DNA from: Chromatiales bacterium
GTDB taxonomy: Bacteria > Pseudomonadota > Gammaproteobacteria > Chromatiales > Chromatiaceae
NCBI GenBank assembly: GCA_024762475.1
Contig: JANTHJ010000016.1
Coordinates: 1 to 41,801, forward strand
Direction: 5' to 3'
Length of the DNA: 41,801 bases
The translations under genes and the position numbers were made by a program. Positions 32,988 to 40,989 of the stretch are shown one piece after another. How positions within the stretch are numbered: the first letter of the stretch is position 1; every line of letters begins with the position of its first letter. The notes below the pieces were generated by a model. It was given only the letters and a program-made list of their open reading frames with translations, ran no database searches and was not told the origin of the DNA.

Positions 32988-34667
32988 GTGCAAGAGGTGA
33001 TGCTTCTACTGTTGGTGATACCGTTGCTGTCCGCCTTCGCCGGCCTGGTGGTTGGCCAGAAGGCAGGTCGCGGCGCGGCACGGGTCAGCTTTATCGGGTC
33101 TGTCATTGCCTTTGCTGTGGCGAGCGTCCTGCTGCTGGCCAGGGTAGTGGGCGAGGCCGATCTGACCGCCGGTCTGCCTGGCGGCTGGCCACTCTTTCGA
33201 CTCGATCCCCTTGGCGCCCTGATGGCATGGGTGATTGCCGGGATCAGTCTGATCGTGCATGCCTATTCCGTGCGCTATATGGCGGAAGAGTCGGGTCTGC
33301 CGCGTTATTTCATGCTGCTCGACCTGCTGGTGATGGTGCTCTATGCCATGGTCCTGGCCGCCGACCTGCTGACCCTCGTCGTGGCCTGGAATCTGATCGG
33401 CATCCTGCTGTTCTTCCTTCTCGGGCAGAATGTGAACAGCCGCTCTGCCAGCCGCTATGCGGGCTGGAGCCTGTTGACCTTCCGCCTCGGCGATCTGCCA
33501 ATTATCCTGGCGGCGGCGCTGCTGGTCGAGGCCTTCGGCACCTTCGACCTCGCCGAGATCTTTGCCGCCCTGCAGGCCGATCCGCACCGCACCACCCTGG
33601 GCGGTTATCGATTGGCAGAGGTGGTAGGGGCGCTGATTTCGATCTCTGCCTTTGCGCGTTCGGCCCAGTTCCTGTTGCATGGCTGGTTGCCCTACACGAT
33701 GGAAGGTCCGACGCCCGTCTCGGCCCTGATGCATGCCGGGATCGTGAATGCGGGCGGCTTCATCATCAACCGGTTTGCGCCGGTCTTCATCCATACCAGC
33801 GATGTCCTGCACTGGCTGTTCCTCGTCGGCCTGGTAACCGCCATCGCCGGTTCGGTGCTGATGCTCAGCCAGAACGACATCAAGAAGTCGCTAGGGTATT
33901 CGACCATGGGACAGATGGGGTTCATGGTCATGGAATGCGGTGTGGGCGCCTTCTCCCTGGCGATCTATCACCTGATCGCCCACGGCATCTTCAAGGGTAC
34001 GCTGTTCCTCGGGGCGGGCGGAATCATCAACGAGGCACGGCGCAGCGACGGCGTGCCGAAGGATCCGCTCTATGGCTTCATCGTGGAGCGCAAGGTCGGG
34101 GGCAGGCGACCACCCTGGTTGCTGATGGCGGTCATGACACTCGCCATACCTTCAGCGATTCTGGGCCTGGCGCACTGGATGGTCGACCAGCAAATCCTGC
34201 AGAAGCAGGGGGCCATCGTGTTGTTGTTCTTCGGCTGGGTCACCGGTGCCCAACTGCTGTTCTCCACCTACAAGATGAAGACCGCCAATCTGCCACGGCT
34301 GTTGGCCTTGATCATCTTTTCCTTCGTCATCGTGGTGGTGGGCTATACCTTGGTCAGCCATGTGTTCGACCTGTTTCTCTATCCCGATCCCGCAATGCGC
34401 TCGGCCCTCTATGCGGCGGCCAATATCGATCTGGTGTGGTTCGAGATCGTCCTGGTTGCGGTCGCGGTGATCGTGGTGCTGGGATGGCTGCTGGCCTACT
34501 ACGCGGACCAGAAGGGTGGTTTTCGCTCGTCCCATCTGACCTCGTTGTGGTTGCGTTTCTATGCCCTGGTCTCGCGCGAGTTCTATATCCCGGATATCTA
34601 TGGGCTGCTGTCGCATGCGGTGCTCAAGTTTGCCGAGCGCGCCAACCGGCATCTGAGGTGGTTGTGA
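32988..34667 (+). CDS. dabB: DabB, proton-translocating subunit of DAB carbon pump
   Basis: A 559-residue NuoL/antiporter-like membrane protein with about 13-14 hydrophobic segments; landmarks are LLLLVIPLLSAFAGLVVG at the start, HGWLPYTMEGPTPVSALMHAG (conserved proton-channel text) and SLGYSTMGQMGFMVMECG. DabB couples the proton gradient to DabA, which hydrates CO2 to bicarbonate in the cytoplasm. The start is a judgement: GTG 32988 is 5 bases after AGGGGG; GTG 32982 and ATG 33000 are alternatives, and the open frame extends upstream into the leader. It is followed 1 base later by another membrane gene. Confidence 0.88.
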   Translation: MQEVMLLLLVIPLLSAFAGLVVGQKAGRGAARVSFIGSVIAFAVASVLLLARVVGEADLTAGLPGGWPLFRLDPLGALMAWVIAGISLIVHAYSVRYMAEESGLPRYFMLLDLLVMVLYAMVLAADLLTLVVAWNLIGILLFFLLGQNVNSRSASRYAGWSLLTFRLGDLPIILAAALLVEAFGTFDLAEIFAALQADPHRTTLGGYRLAEVVGALISISAFARSAQFLLHGWLPYTMEGPTPVSALMHAGIVNAGGFIINRFAPVFIHTSDVLHWLFLVGLVTAIAGSVLMLSQNDIKKSLGYSTMGQMGFMVMECGVGAFSLAIYHLIAHGIFKGTLFLGAGGIINEARRSDGVPKDPLYGFIVERKVGGRRPPWLLMAVMTLAIPSAILGLAHWMVDQQILQKQGAIVLLFFGWVTGAQLLFSTYKMKTANLPRLLALIIFSFVIVVVGYTLVSHVFDLFLYPDPAMRSALYAAANIDLVWFEIVLVAVAVIVVLGWLLAYYADQKGGFRSSHLTSLWLRFYALVSREFYIPDIYGLLSHAVLKFAERANRHLRWL

Positions 34668-34668
34668 C

Positions 34669-35433
34669 ATGGATTGGTTGAAGCTGTTGCCGTTGGCGGT
34701 GCTGCTGCCGTTGTTTCCGGCGAGCATGCTGTTCAATTGGGTAGAGCGGCGACTGGATGCACCCTGGGCGAAGGCCGCACTCATGCTGGTCTGGGCGCAG
34801 GCAGGTATCGGCGCGCTGCTATGGCTGGCGCCGGAGGTTCCCGGTTTTGTCTCGATCTGGGCGGTCGGCACGGCCCTGTTCTACGCCGTCCGCGCGCTGG
34901 TGCTGAACGAGGCGACCGCATGGGCGGCGTTCATGTTCGTTTCGCTGTTGTCATTGTCCTGGCTGCTGCCGGTCGGCCAGCTGGGGTTGGGCCAGGCGCA
35001 TCTCTATATGCTGCTGGCCATCTTGCCGCTACTGCTGCTGAACCTGCTTTCGGGCATGATGATTGCTCGCTTCGGCTCGGCCTATCTGGGCCTGGTGGGC
35101 GGGCTGGTCCATCGTTACCCACGCCTGTCGACATTGATTGCCTTGAGCGTGTTGGCGGCCATGGCAACGCCACCGTTTCCCCTGTTTTTCTATCTGATAG
35201 AACTGATCAGCGTGCTTTCGTTGGGTCTTTCGATCGGGGTGCTGGCGGTCTGGTATCTATGGGGTTGGGCCGGGGTGCGTTTTCTGCAGCGCCTGGTGCT
35301 CGGCCCTGATGTTTGTCGCGGGTCCAAAATCTCGGACCTGTCCCGCGGCGTGACCTGGGCGATGGTGGCGATCTATGTCTTCCTCGGCCTGTTCGGCTTA
35401 TGGGAAGCCTTCGAGATGGTGGAGGTGGGTTGA
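34669..35433 (+). CDS. DAB-associated membrane protein
   Basis: A 254-residue polytopic membrane protein with about 7-8 hydrophobic segments (LLPLAVLLPLFPASML at 6-21, LYMLLAILPLLLLNLLSG at about 112-129, LIALSVLAAMATPPFPLFFYLIELISVLSL near 155-184). It has no recognised catalytic motif; the PPFPLFFYLIE text recalls the NuoN/NuoM-type antiporter proteins in a shortened form. It lies between dabB and dabA, one base after the former and overlapping the latter at TGATG. DabA and DabB suffice in the best-studied system, so this is an extra component, maybe an additional proton-channel or anchor subunit (inference). Confidence 0.72.
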   Translation: MDWLKLLPLAVLLPLFPASMLFNWVERRLDAPWAKAALMLVWAQAGIGALLWLAPEVPGFVSIWAVGTALFYAVRALVLNEATAWAAFMFVSLLSLSWLLPVGQLGLGQAHLYMLLAILPLLLLNLLSGMMIARFGSAYLGLVGGLVHRYPRLSTLIALSVLAAMATPPFPLFFYLIELISVLSLGLSIGVLAVWYLWGWAGVRFLQRLVLGPDVCRGSKISDLSRGVTWAMVAIYVFLGLFGLWEAFEMVEVG

Positions 35434-38400
35434 TGAGATCGGATCTCGGACGCACGCTAAAGATCCGCAGCCTGGTCTATGTGGCCGGGGAGCGGATTCC
35501 CTATTTCTGGCCGATGCGCGCCTTCATCCATCACAATCCCCTGCATGGTTTCGAACATCTGGATTTTGCGCAGGCGGTAGAAGAGGGTGCGGCATTGTTT
35601 CATGCCAAGGGGTATCTCAGCCGTGCCCAGTATCGGCGTTACGTCGAGGAAGGCAAGATCGACGCCGATGGCCTCCGCAGTGAGATCCGGCGGGCAATCG
35701 GCGAAGCGCCGGAGATACTGGGAATCCCGCTTTCGGAATGGGCGCTCGCGGATTTCCTCGAGAGCGAGGCGCCATTGGCGTTCTCCCAGGTATCGCTTGC
35801 CGATGTACAGGACGTCGCGGCATCCCTTCGGCGCAATCCGATGGGCCAGAGGGAGGTATCGCGCGGCGAGCTGACAGGTCGACTCAGGTCACGTTTCATG
35901 GAGGGCCAACCGCTCTACGAGGTGCTGGATGCCTTGTTTGGTACCGAGATGGCGACCGAACTGGACGAATTGGTCGTCAAGAGCTGCCTGGACTTCTTCG
36001 ATGAAGGTCAGTCGGTATGGGGGATGCCGAATCGTGAACAAGGCTTTTTCGATTCCTGGCGTGATCTCTCCCTGCGCAATGGCCGCCTGTTCCTCAAGGG
36101 GCTGCATCTGGCCGAGGTGATCGGCGATGCGAAAACGCCAGAGCAGGCCATCGTTCACGTGATGCAGATGCTCGGGATTCCTGAGTGGCTGTGGCAGGAG
36201 TATCTGCGGCGTGAGATCGCCCGTCTGCACGGGTGGGCTGGCTTCATCCGCTGGCGGGCCTCGGCGGAGCACTATTACTGGGGCCGGCGCTATCCCGCGG
36301 ACCTGGTCGAATACGTGGCCGTGCGCCTGTTGTTCGCCGGAGCGATTCTGCGCGAGGCAGGGCGCAGGGGCTTGCCGGCCGACTATCCGCAGCTACACGC
36401 CTGGATGGAGTCCGAACCGCAGACGGTCTACTTGCGTGCGGAGCTCTATGGGGGCACGGCGGTCCCGGCACTGGCCTATCCGATCGAGCAGGCCTTGATA
36501 GGTCGCGACGAAGTGGCGATCGAAAGGCACTTTGGTGACTATGTCGAGCGCAAGCGCGAACAGGAGGCTTCTGCGCTCGCGCACCGTCTGCGGGCATTGG
36601 CCGGCCACCTGGACAAGGAGACGCAACTGGCGCAGCTGGCCGATGATGCGCTGGGACGGCTGCTGTCCGGGCTCGAACAGATCGAGCGGCAGGAGGGCAT
36701 GGTCTGGTTGAGGGCCCTGGAGGGGTGCGCGATCGACAGGCTGGCGCAGGGCCTGACGCCCGCTGTGGCGGCGCGGCGAGAGAAGCGCCCCTTCGCCCAG
36801 GCGCTGTTCTGCATAGACACCCGCTCGGAAAGAATACGTCGACAGCTGGAGGCGGCCGGCGACTACCAGACCTTCGGCATCGCCGGCTTCTTCGGCGTAC
36901 CGCTCAGCTTCATCGAGATCGGCAAGGGCAGCGAAACCCATTTGTGTCCGGTGCTGCTGTCGCCGCGCAATCTGGCGGTGGAGATTCCAGGCTTCGAATA
37001 TCGCGAAGAGGAGGCAGTCACCGCGCTCGGCAAGGTCTTGCATGAACTCAAGGAGTCCGTACTCACGCCCTTTGTCACCGTTGAGGCGGTGGGACTGTTG
37101 TTCGGTTTCGACATGATCGGAAAGACGCTCTTCCCCGCCCTCTACGGACCCTGGCGCAAGCACCTTGCCCCCAAGCGTGGCGTGACCCGCCTGCTGGTGG
37201 ACAAGCTGACCCGTGAGCGGGCCGACTCGATCGTTCGGGCGGTGCAGCGGGCGGTCATCGAAAAGGCGATCGAGCACGAGCTAGGGCTGCGGCCAGAGCA
37301 GATCCGCGACGATAGGGTGCGGGCCTTGCGCGAGGTGGCCATGGGCAAGGCGGAACCGGACAGGGAGATGTTGGCAGACCTGGGCCTGGACGATGAGAGG
37401 CTGTCGGCGCTGATTGCGCGACTGCGCGACGTCTATCGAATCAATCGATCGTTTGCGCGCATGCAGATGGAACGGCTGGGGCGGATCGGCTTCAGCGTGG
37501 AGGAGCAGGCCGGTTACGTGGCCCAGGCGTTGCGCTCCATCGGTTTGACCGGCGGATTCTCCCGCTTCGTGCTATTGGTTGGCCACGGCAGTACCTCCGA
37601 GAACAACCCCTATGAGTCGGCGTTGGATTGCGGCGCCTGCGGCGGCAACCACGGCCTGGTCAACGCACGGGTGCTGGCGCAGATGGCGAACAAGCCACAG
37701 GTGCGGCGGCGTCTGCGGCAACAGGGAATCGATATCCCGGATGACACCTGGTTCATGCCCGCCCTGCACGATACGACCACCGATGAGATCCAGCTCGAGG
37801 ACGTCGATCTGATCCCCGCAGCGCATTTGATCTATATCGAGCGCCTGCGTACCGGCCTGCTGGCCGCCTCGCGCCTGTGCACGGCCGAGCGGATGCCGAC
37901 ACTCACCGAGAAGCGGGGCGCCAGCGATCCGGCCCGGGCGTGGCGCATCGCCCATCGCAACTCCCTCGATTGGTCGCAGGTGCGACCGGAGTGGGGGCTG
38001 TCGGGCAACGCCTATTTCGTCGTCGGGCGGCGCGATATCACCGAGGGTATGAAGCTCGACGGTCGGGCCTTCCTGCATTCCTATGATTACCGGCTCGATC
38101 CCAAACGGCGCCTGCTCGAGAATATTCTGACCGGACCACTGGTCGTGGGACAGTGGATCAATATGGAGCACTATTTTTCGACTGTGGACAACGAGCGCTT
38201 CGGCAGTGGCAGCAAGGTCTACCACAATGTCGCGGGCCGTTTCGGGGTCATGACCGGGAATCTCAGCGACCTGCGTACCGGGCTGCCGGCCCAGACCGTG
38301 CTCAAGGACGGCATGCCCTATCACGAACCCATGCGTTTGATCACGCTGATAGAGGCACCTGTCGAGCATGCTCGACTGGCGCTCGACGAGGTGGCCTCGG

Positions 38401-38552
38401 TAAAGCAGTTGGTGCACAACGCCTGGATCCGTTTCCTGATCCTCGATCCCGAGACGCGAAAACTCTGGGGGTTCGAGGAGGGAGAGTGGACAGAACAGCC
38501 CTGGCCGGGCAGTGGCGAACAATTGGATACAATGGAGGCGGCGCAACCATGA
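35433..38552 (+). CDS. dabA: DabA, carbonic anhydrase-like subunit of DAB pump
   Basis: A 1039-residue DabA (formerly UPF0753/DUF2309), a zinc protein related to beta-carbonic anhydrases that hydrates CO2 to bicarbonate vectorially. The predicted zinc and catalytic residues are Cys460 and Asp462 in FCIDTRSERIRR, and His718 and Cys733 in GHGSTSENNPYESALDCGACGGNHG (in parts); the 15-residue His-Cys spacing matches the known protein. Other landmarks are PMRAFIHHNPLHGFEHL near the start. At 1039 residues it is longer than the roughly 830-residue Halothiobacillus DabA2, like other long DabA types. The ATG overlaps the upstream stop, and its own stop overlaps the PII-like gene. Confidence 0.93.
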   Translation: MRSDLGRTLKIRSLVYVAGERIPYFWPMRAFIHHNPLHGFEHLDFAQAVEEGAALFHAKGYLSRAQYRRYVEEGKIDADGLRSEIRRAIGEAPEILGIPLSEWALADFLESEAPLAFSQVSLADVQDVAASLRRNPMGQREVSRGELTGRLRSRFMEGQPLYEVLDALFGTEMATELDELVVKSCLDFFDEGQSVWGMPNREQGFFDSWRDLSLRNGRLFLKGLHLAEVIGDAKTPEQAIVHVMQMLGIPEWLWQEYLRREIARLHGWAGFIRWRASAEHYYWGRRYPADLVEYVAVRLLFAGAILREAGRRGLPADYPQLHAWMESEPQTVYLRAELYGGTAVPALAYPIEQALIGRDEVAIERHFGDYVERKREQEASALAHRLRALAGHLDKETQLAQLADDALGRLLSGLEQIERQEGMVWLRALEGCAIDRLAQGLTPAVAARREKRPFAQALFCIDTRSERIRRQLEAAGDYQTFGIAGFFGVPLSFIEIGKGSETHLCPVLLSPRNLAVEIPGFEYREEEAVTALGKVLHELKESVLTPFVTVEAVGLLFGFDMIGKTLFPALYGPWRKHLAPKRGVTRLLVDKLTRERADSIVRAVQRAVIEKAIEHELGLRPEQIRDDRVRALREVAMGKAEPDREMLADLGLDDERLSALIARLRDVYRINRSFARMQMERLGRIGFSVEEQAGYVAQALRSIGLTGGFSRFVLLVGHGSTSENNPYESALDCGACGGNHGLVNARVLAQMANKPQVRRRLRQQGIDIPDDTWFMPALHDTTTDEIQLEDVDLIPAAHLIYIERLRTGLLAASRLCTAERMPTLTEKRGASDPARAWRIAHRNSLDWSQVRPEWGLSGNAYFVVGRRDITEGMKLDGRAFLHSYDYRLDPKRRLLENILTGPLVVGQWINMEHYFSTVDNERFGSGSKVYHNVAGRFGVMTGNLSDLRTGLPAQTVLKDGMPYHEPMRLITLIEAPVEHARLALDEVASVKQLVHNAWIRFLILDPETRKLWGFEEGEWTEQPWPGSGEQLDTMEAAQP

Positions 38553-38875
38553 AAGACCTCAACCTCACGCCCATCAAGAAGCTCGAGATTATTCTCGACG
38601 GCGAGCATCGGGCCTTTGCCACCGACCTGCTGGACCGCGCCGGTGTAAAGGGCTACACCATCATCAACAATCTTTCGGGCAAGGGGAGCCATGGATTTCA
38701 CTCCGGGCACCTGATGTTCAATGAGGATGACGTGCTGATCATGATCGTCGTGGCGGTGCCGGAGGAGCTGGTGGAGCCGATTCTCGAGGGCTTCGGCCCC
38801 TTCTTCAACAGCCATTCGGGCGTGGTCTTCGTGTCCGACATCCAGGTCACCCGCATGGTCAAATTCAGGCATTGA
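38549..38875 (+). CDS. PII-like protein of carboxysome/DAB locus (CPII type)
   Basis: A 108-residue PII-superfamily protein beginning MKDLNLTPIKKLEIILDGEH, with a short T-loop region (LSGKGSHGFHSGHLMFNEDD) and VLIMIVVAVPEELVEPILEGFGPFF. PII-like proteins in carboxysome loci (CPII, SbtB-like) bind adenine nucleotides together with bicarbonate and regulate inorganic-carbon uptake. The classic T-loop Tyr51 uridylylation site is not evident. It overlaps the dabA stop as ATGA, which implies stoichiometric coupling to the pump and suggests it gates DabAB (inference). Confidence 0.85.
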   Translation: MKDLNLTPIKKLEIILDGEHRAFATDLLDRAGVKGYTIINNLSGKGSHGFHSGHLMFNEDDVLIMIVVAVPEELVEPILEGFGPFFNSHSGVVFVSDIQVTRMVKFRH

Positions 38876-38879
38876 GTGT

Positions 38880-38901
38880 CTCTAGCAGCTTGATTCTAGA
38901 G
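38880..38901. terminator. Inverted repeat after the PII-like gene
   Basis: CTCTAG at 38880-38885 and CTAGAG at 38896-38901 are perfect inverted repeats around a 10-base spacer, 4 bases after the PII-like stop. There is no T tract; it could be a weak terminator or a regulator site for cbbL. Confidence 0.35.
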
Positions 38902-38939
38902 GGATATTGGAAATTCGCCGAAAATAGGAAGTTATGTCG

Positions 38940-38987
38940 TTAAAGAAATCTAAAATAGAGACATAAAAAACCTTAACTTCTATTAAA
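38940..38987. promoter_or_regulatory. CbbR-type operator pair before cbbL
   Basis: Element 1 (TTAAAGAAATCTAAAA, from 38940; TAA-N7-TAA at 38941-38953) and element 2 (TTAACTTCTATTAA, TTA-N7-TTA at 38973-38985) repeat the two elements found before dabB. The spacing is 33 bases here against 32 there. Element 2 differs from the dab copy at one base (C for G in the centre). The cbbL ATG is 115 bases downstream. Confidence 0.7.
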
Positions 38988-39100
38988 TAATGTCCGGATG
39001 CAGAATCCCGCACCACGAAACTTCGAGTGATGCGGCGAACGCGCATTATTGGTCATCTCGGATATCTCAATTCATCTACCTTCAACAGGAGAGCGAGCCG

Positions 39101-40513
39101 ATGGCAAAAAACTACCAGGCGGGCGTAAAAGAGTACCGCGAAATGTATTGGACGCCGGACTATGTTCCGCTCGATACGGACCTGCTGGCATGCTTCAAGT
39201 GCACCGGCCAGCCGGGCGTTCCGCGGGAAGAGGTTGCCGCAGCAGTAGCCGCCGAATCCTCAACCGGTACCTGGAGTACCGTCTGGTCTGAACTGCTGAC
39301 CGACCTTGAGTACTACAAGGGCCGCGCCTATCGCATCGAGGATGTGCCGGGCGACTCCGAGTCCTTCTATGCCTTCATCGCCTACCCGATCGATCTGTTC
39401 GAAGAGGGATCGATCGTCAATGTGCTGACCTCGCTGGTCGGTAACGTATTCGGCTTCAAGGCGCTCAAGCACCTGCGTCTGGAAGACATCCGCTTCCCGA
39501 TCGCCTACATCAAGACCTGTGGCGGGCCGCCGGCCGGCATCCAGGTCGAACGCGATCGCCTCAACAAGTATGGTCGTCCGATGCTGGGCGCCACCATCAA
39601 GCCCAAGCTGGGCCTGTCCGCAAAGAACTACGGCCGTGCCGTCTATGAATGTCTGCGTGGTGGCCTGGACCTGACCAAGGACGACGAGAACGTCAACTCC
39701 CAGCCCTTCATGCGCTGGCGCGATCGTTTCGAGTTCGTTGCCGAAGCGGTAATGAAGTCCCAGCAGGAGACCGGTGAGCGCAAGGGACACTATCTGAACG
39801 TGACCGCTTCCACCCCGGAAGAGATGTACAAGCGCGCCGAGTTCGCCAAGGAACTGGGCATGCCTATCATCATGCACGACTTCCTCACCGGGGGCTTTAC
39901 CGCCAACACCGGTCTGGCCAACTGGTGCCGCGACAACGGCATGCTGCTGCACATCCACCGCGCCATGCACGCCGTTATCGACCGCCACCCCAAGCATGGC
40001 ATCCATTTCCGCGTGCTGGCCAAGTGTCTGCGCCTCTCCGGCGGCGACCACCTGCACACCGGTACCGTGGTGGGCAAGCTCGAGGGTGACCGTGCCTCGA
40101 CCCTCGGTTTCGTAGACCAGCTGCGTGAGTCCTTCGTCCCGGAAGACCGCTCCCGCGGTGTCTTCTTCGATCAGGACTGGGGTTCGATGGCAGGCGTGTT
40201 CGCTGTTGCATCCGGTGGTATCCACGTATGGCACATGCCGTCACTGGTCACCATCTTCGGCGACGATTCGGTGCTGCAGTTTGGTGGCGGAACCCAGGGC
40301 CACCCCTGGGGCAACGCCGCGGGTGCCGCTGCCAACCGTGTCTCCCTGGAGGCCTGTGTCAAGGCGCGCAACGAGGGCCGTGAACTTGAGAAGGAGGGTG
40401 GCGACATCCTGCGCGAAGCCGCGCAGCACAGTCCGGAACTCGCCATGGCCATGGAAACGTGGAAGGAGATCAAGTTCGAGTTCGAGACCGTGGACAAGCT
40501 GGATGTCGGCTGA
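39101..40513 (+). CDS. cbbL: RuBisCO large subunit, form IA (carboxysomal)
   Basis: A 470-residue form I RuBisCO large subunit that fixes CO2 onto ribulose bisphosphate. Lys167 and Lys169 lie in TIKPKLGLS; the carbamylated lysine is Lys193 in [22 protein letters not shown] and the loop-6 region [10 protein letters not shown] are intact. Linkage to csoS2 and the overall text place it in carboxysomal form IA. The ATG follows an AGGAGAG by about 8 bases; an upstream in-frame start without a ribosome site was not used. It is co-transcribed with cbbS and csoS2 and likely controlled by CbbR. Confidence 0.98.
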   Translation: MAKNYQAGVKEYREMYWTPDYVPLDTDLLACFKCTGQPGVPREEVAAAVAAESSTGTWSTVWSELLTDLEYYKGRAYRIEDVPGDSESFYAFIAYPIDLFEEGSIVNVLTSLVGNVFGFKALKHLRLEDIRFPIAYIKTCGGPPAGIQVERDRLNKYGRPMLGATIKPKLGLSAKNYGRAVYECLRGGLDLTKDDENVNSQPFMRWRDRFEFVAEAVMKSQQETGERKGHYLNVTASTPEEMYKRAEFAKELGMPIIMHDFLTGGFTANTGLANWCRDNGMLLHIHRAMHAVIDRHPKHGIHFRVLAKCLRLSGGDHLHTGTVVGKLEGDRASTLGFVDQLRESFVPEDRSRGVFFDQDWGSMAGVFAVASGGIHVWHMPSLVTIFGDDSVLQFGGGTQGHPWGNAAGAAANRVSLEACVKARNEGRELEKEGGDILREAAQHSPELAMAMETWKEIKFEFETVDKLDVG

Positions 40514-40567
40514 TTGCCCGTCCGCAACCGTTTGAACCGTACCGAATCGATTTAAGAGGACACTATC

Positions 40568-40912
40568 ATGCAGGTTACTTCCGAAATGGGTGATTACGTC
40601 ACCAAGCACACCCTGGAAACCTTCGGCTTCTTGCCGAAATTCTCCCAGGACGAGGTCTATAAGCAGATCGCTTACGTTCTCGCGCAGGGTTGGACCCCGG
40701 CCATTGAGCACGAGCATCCGAGCAAGGCCTTCAATCACTACTGGACCATGTGGAAGCTGCCATTCTTCGGCGAGCAGGATCTGGGTCACGTGGTGGCAGA
40801 GCTCGAGGCCTGCCATCGCAAGTACCCGGACCACCACATCCGTCTGCTGGGTTACGACAACTACACCCAGAGCCAAGGCCTGGCCTTCGTGGTCTACGAA
40901 GGTCGCGGCTGA
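40568..40912 (+). CDS. cbbS: RuBisCO small subunit, form IA
   Basis: A 114-residue small subunit of form IA RuBisCO. Recognisable text is ETFGFLPKFSQDEVYKQIAYVLAQGW, followed by FNHYWTMWKLPFFGEQD and the C-terminal YPDHHIRLLGYDNYTQSQGLAFVVYEG (in parts). The short beta A-beta B loop fits bacterial form IA. The start lies 54 bases after cbbL, with AAGAGGA about 7 bases upstream. A perfect hairpin follows before csoS2. Confidence 0.97.
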   Translation: MQVTSEMGDYVTKHTLETFGFLPKFSQDEVYKQIAYVLAQGWTPAIEHEHPSKAFNHYWTMWKLPFFGEQDLGHVVAELEACHRKYPDHHIRLLGYDNYTQSQGLAFVVYEGRG

Positions 40913-40927
40913 GCGATGGGCGATGAT

Positions 40928-40951
40928 GGTTGCCTCCGCGAGGAGGCAACC
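40928..40951 (+). other. Stable stem-loop between cbbS and csoS2
   Basis: GGTTGCCTCC at 40928-40937 pairs perfectly with GGAGGCAACC at 40942-40951 around GCGA, a GNRA tetraloop. It lies 15 bases after the cbbS stop and 38 before csoS2. Only TTTT at 40959-40962 follows, after an A-rich gap. It probably stabilises the cbbLS part of the mRNA or partly attenuates transcription. Confidence 0.75.
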
Positions 40952-40989
40952 CACCGAATTTTGACCCACTTCAACAAGAAGGGTTTGTG

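Noticed and set aside
32984-34681. A long plus-strand open frame in another phase across dabB.
   Set aside because: The dabB frame has coherent membrane segments and NuoL motifs; the alternative is arginine-rich low-complexity text.
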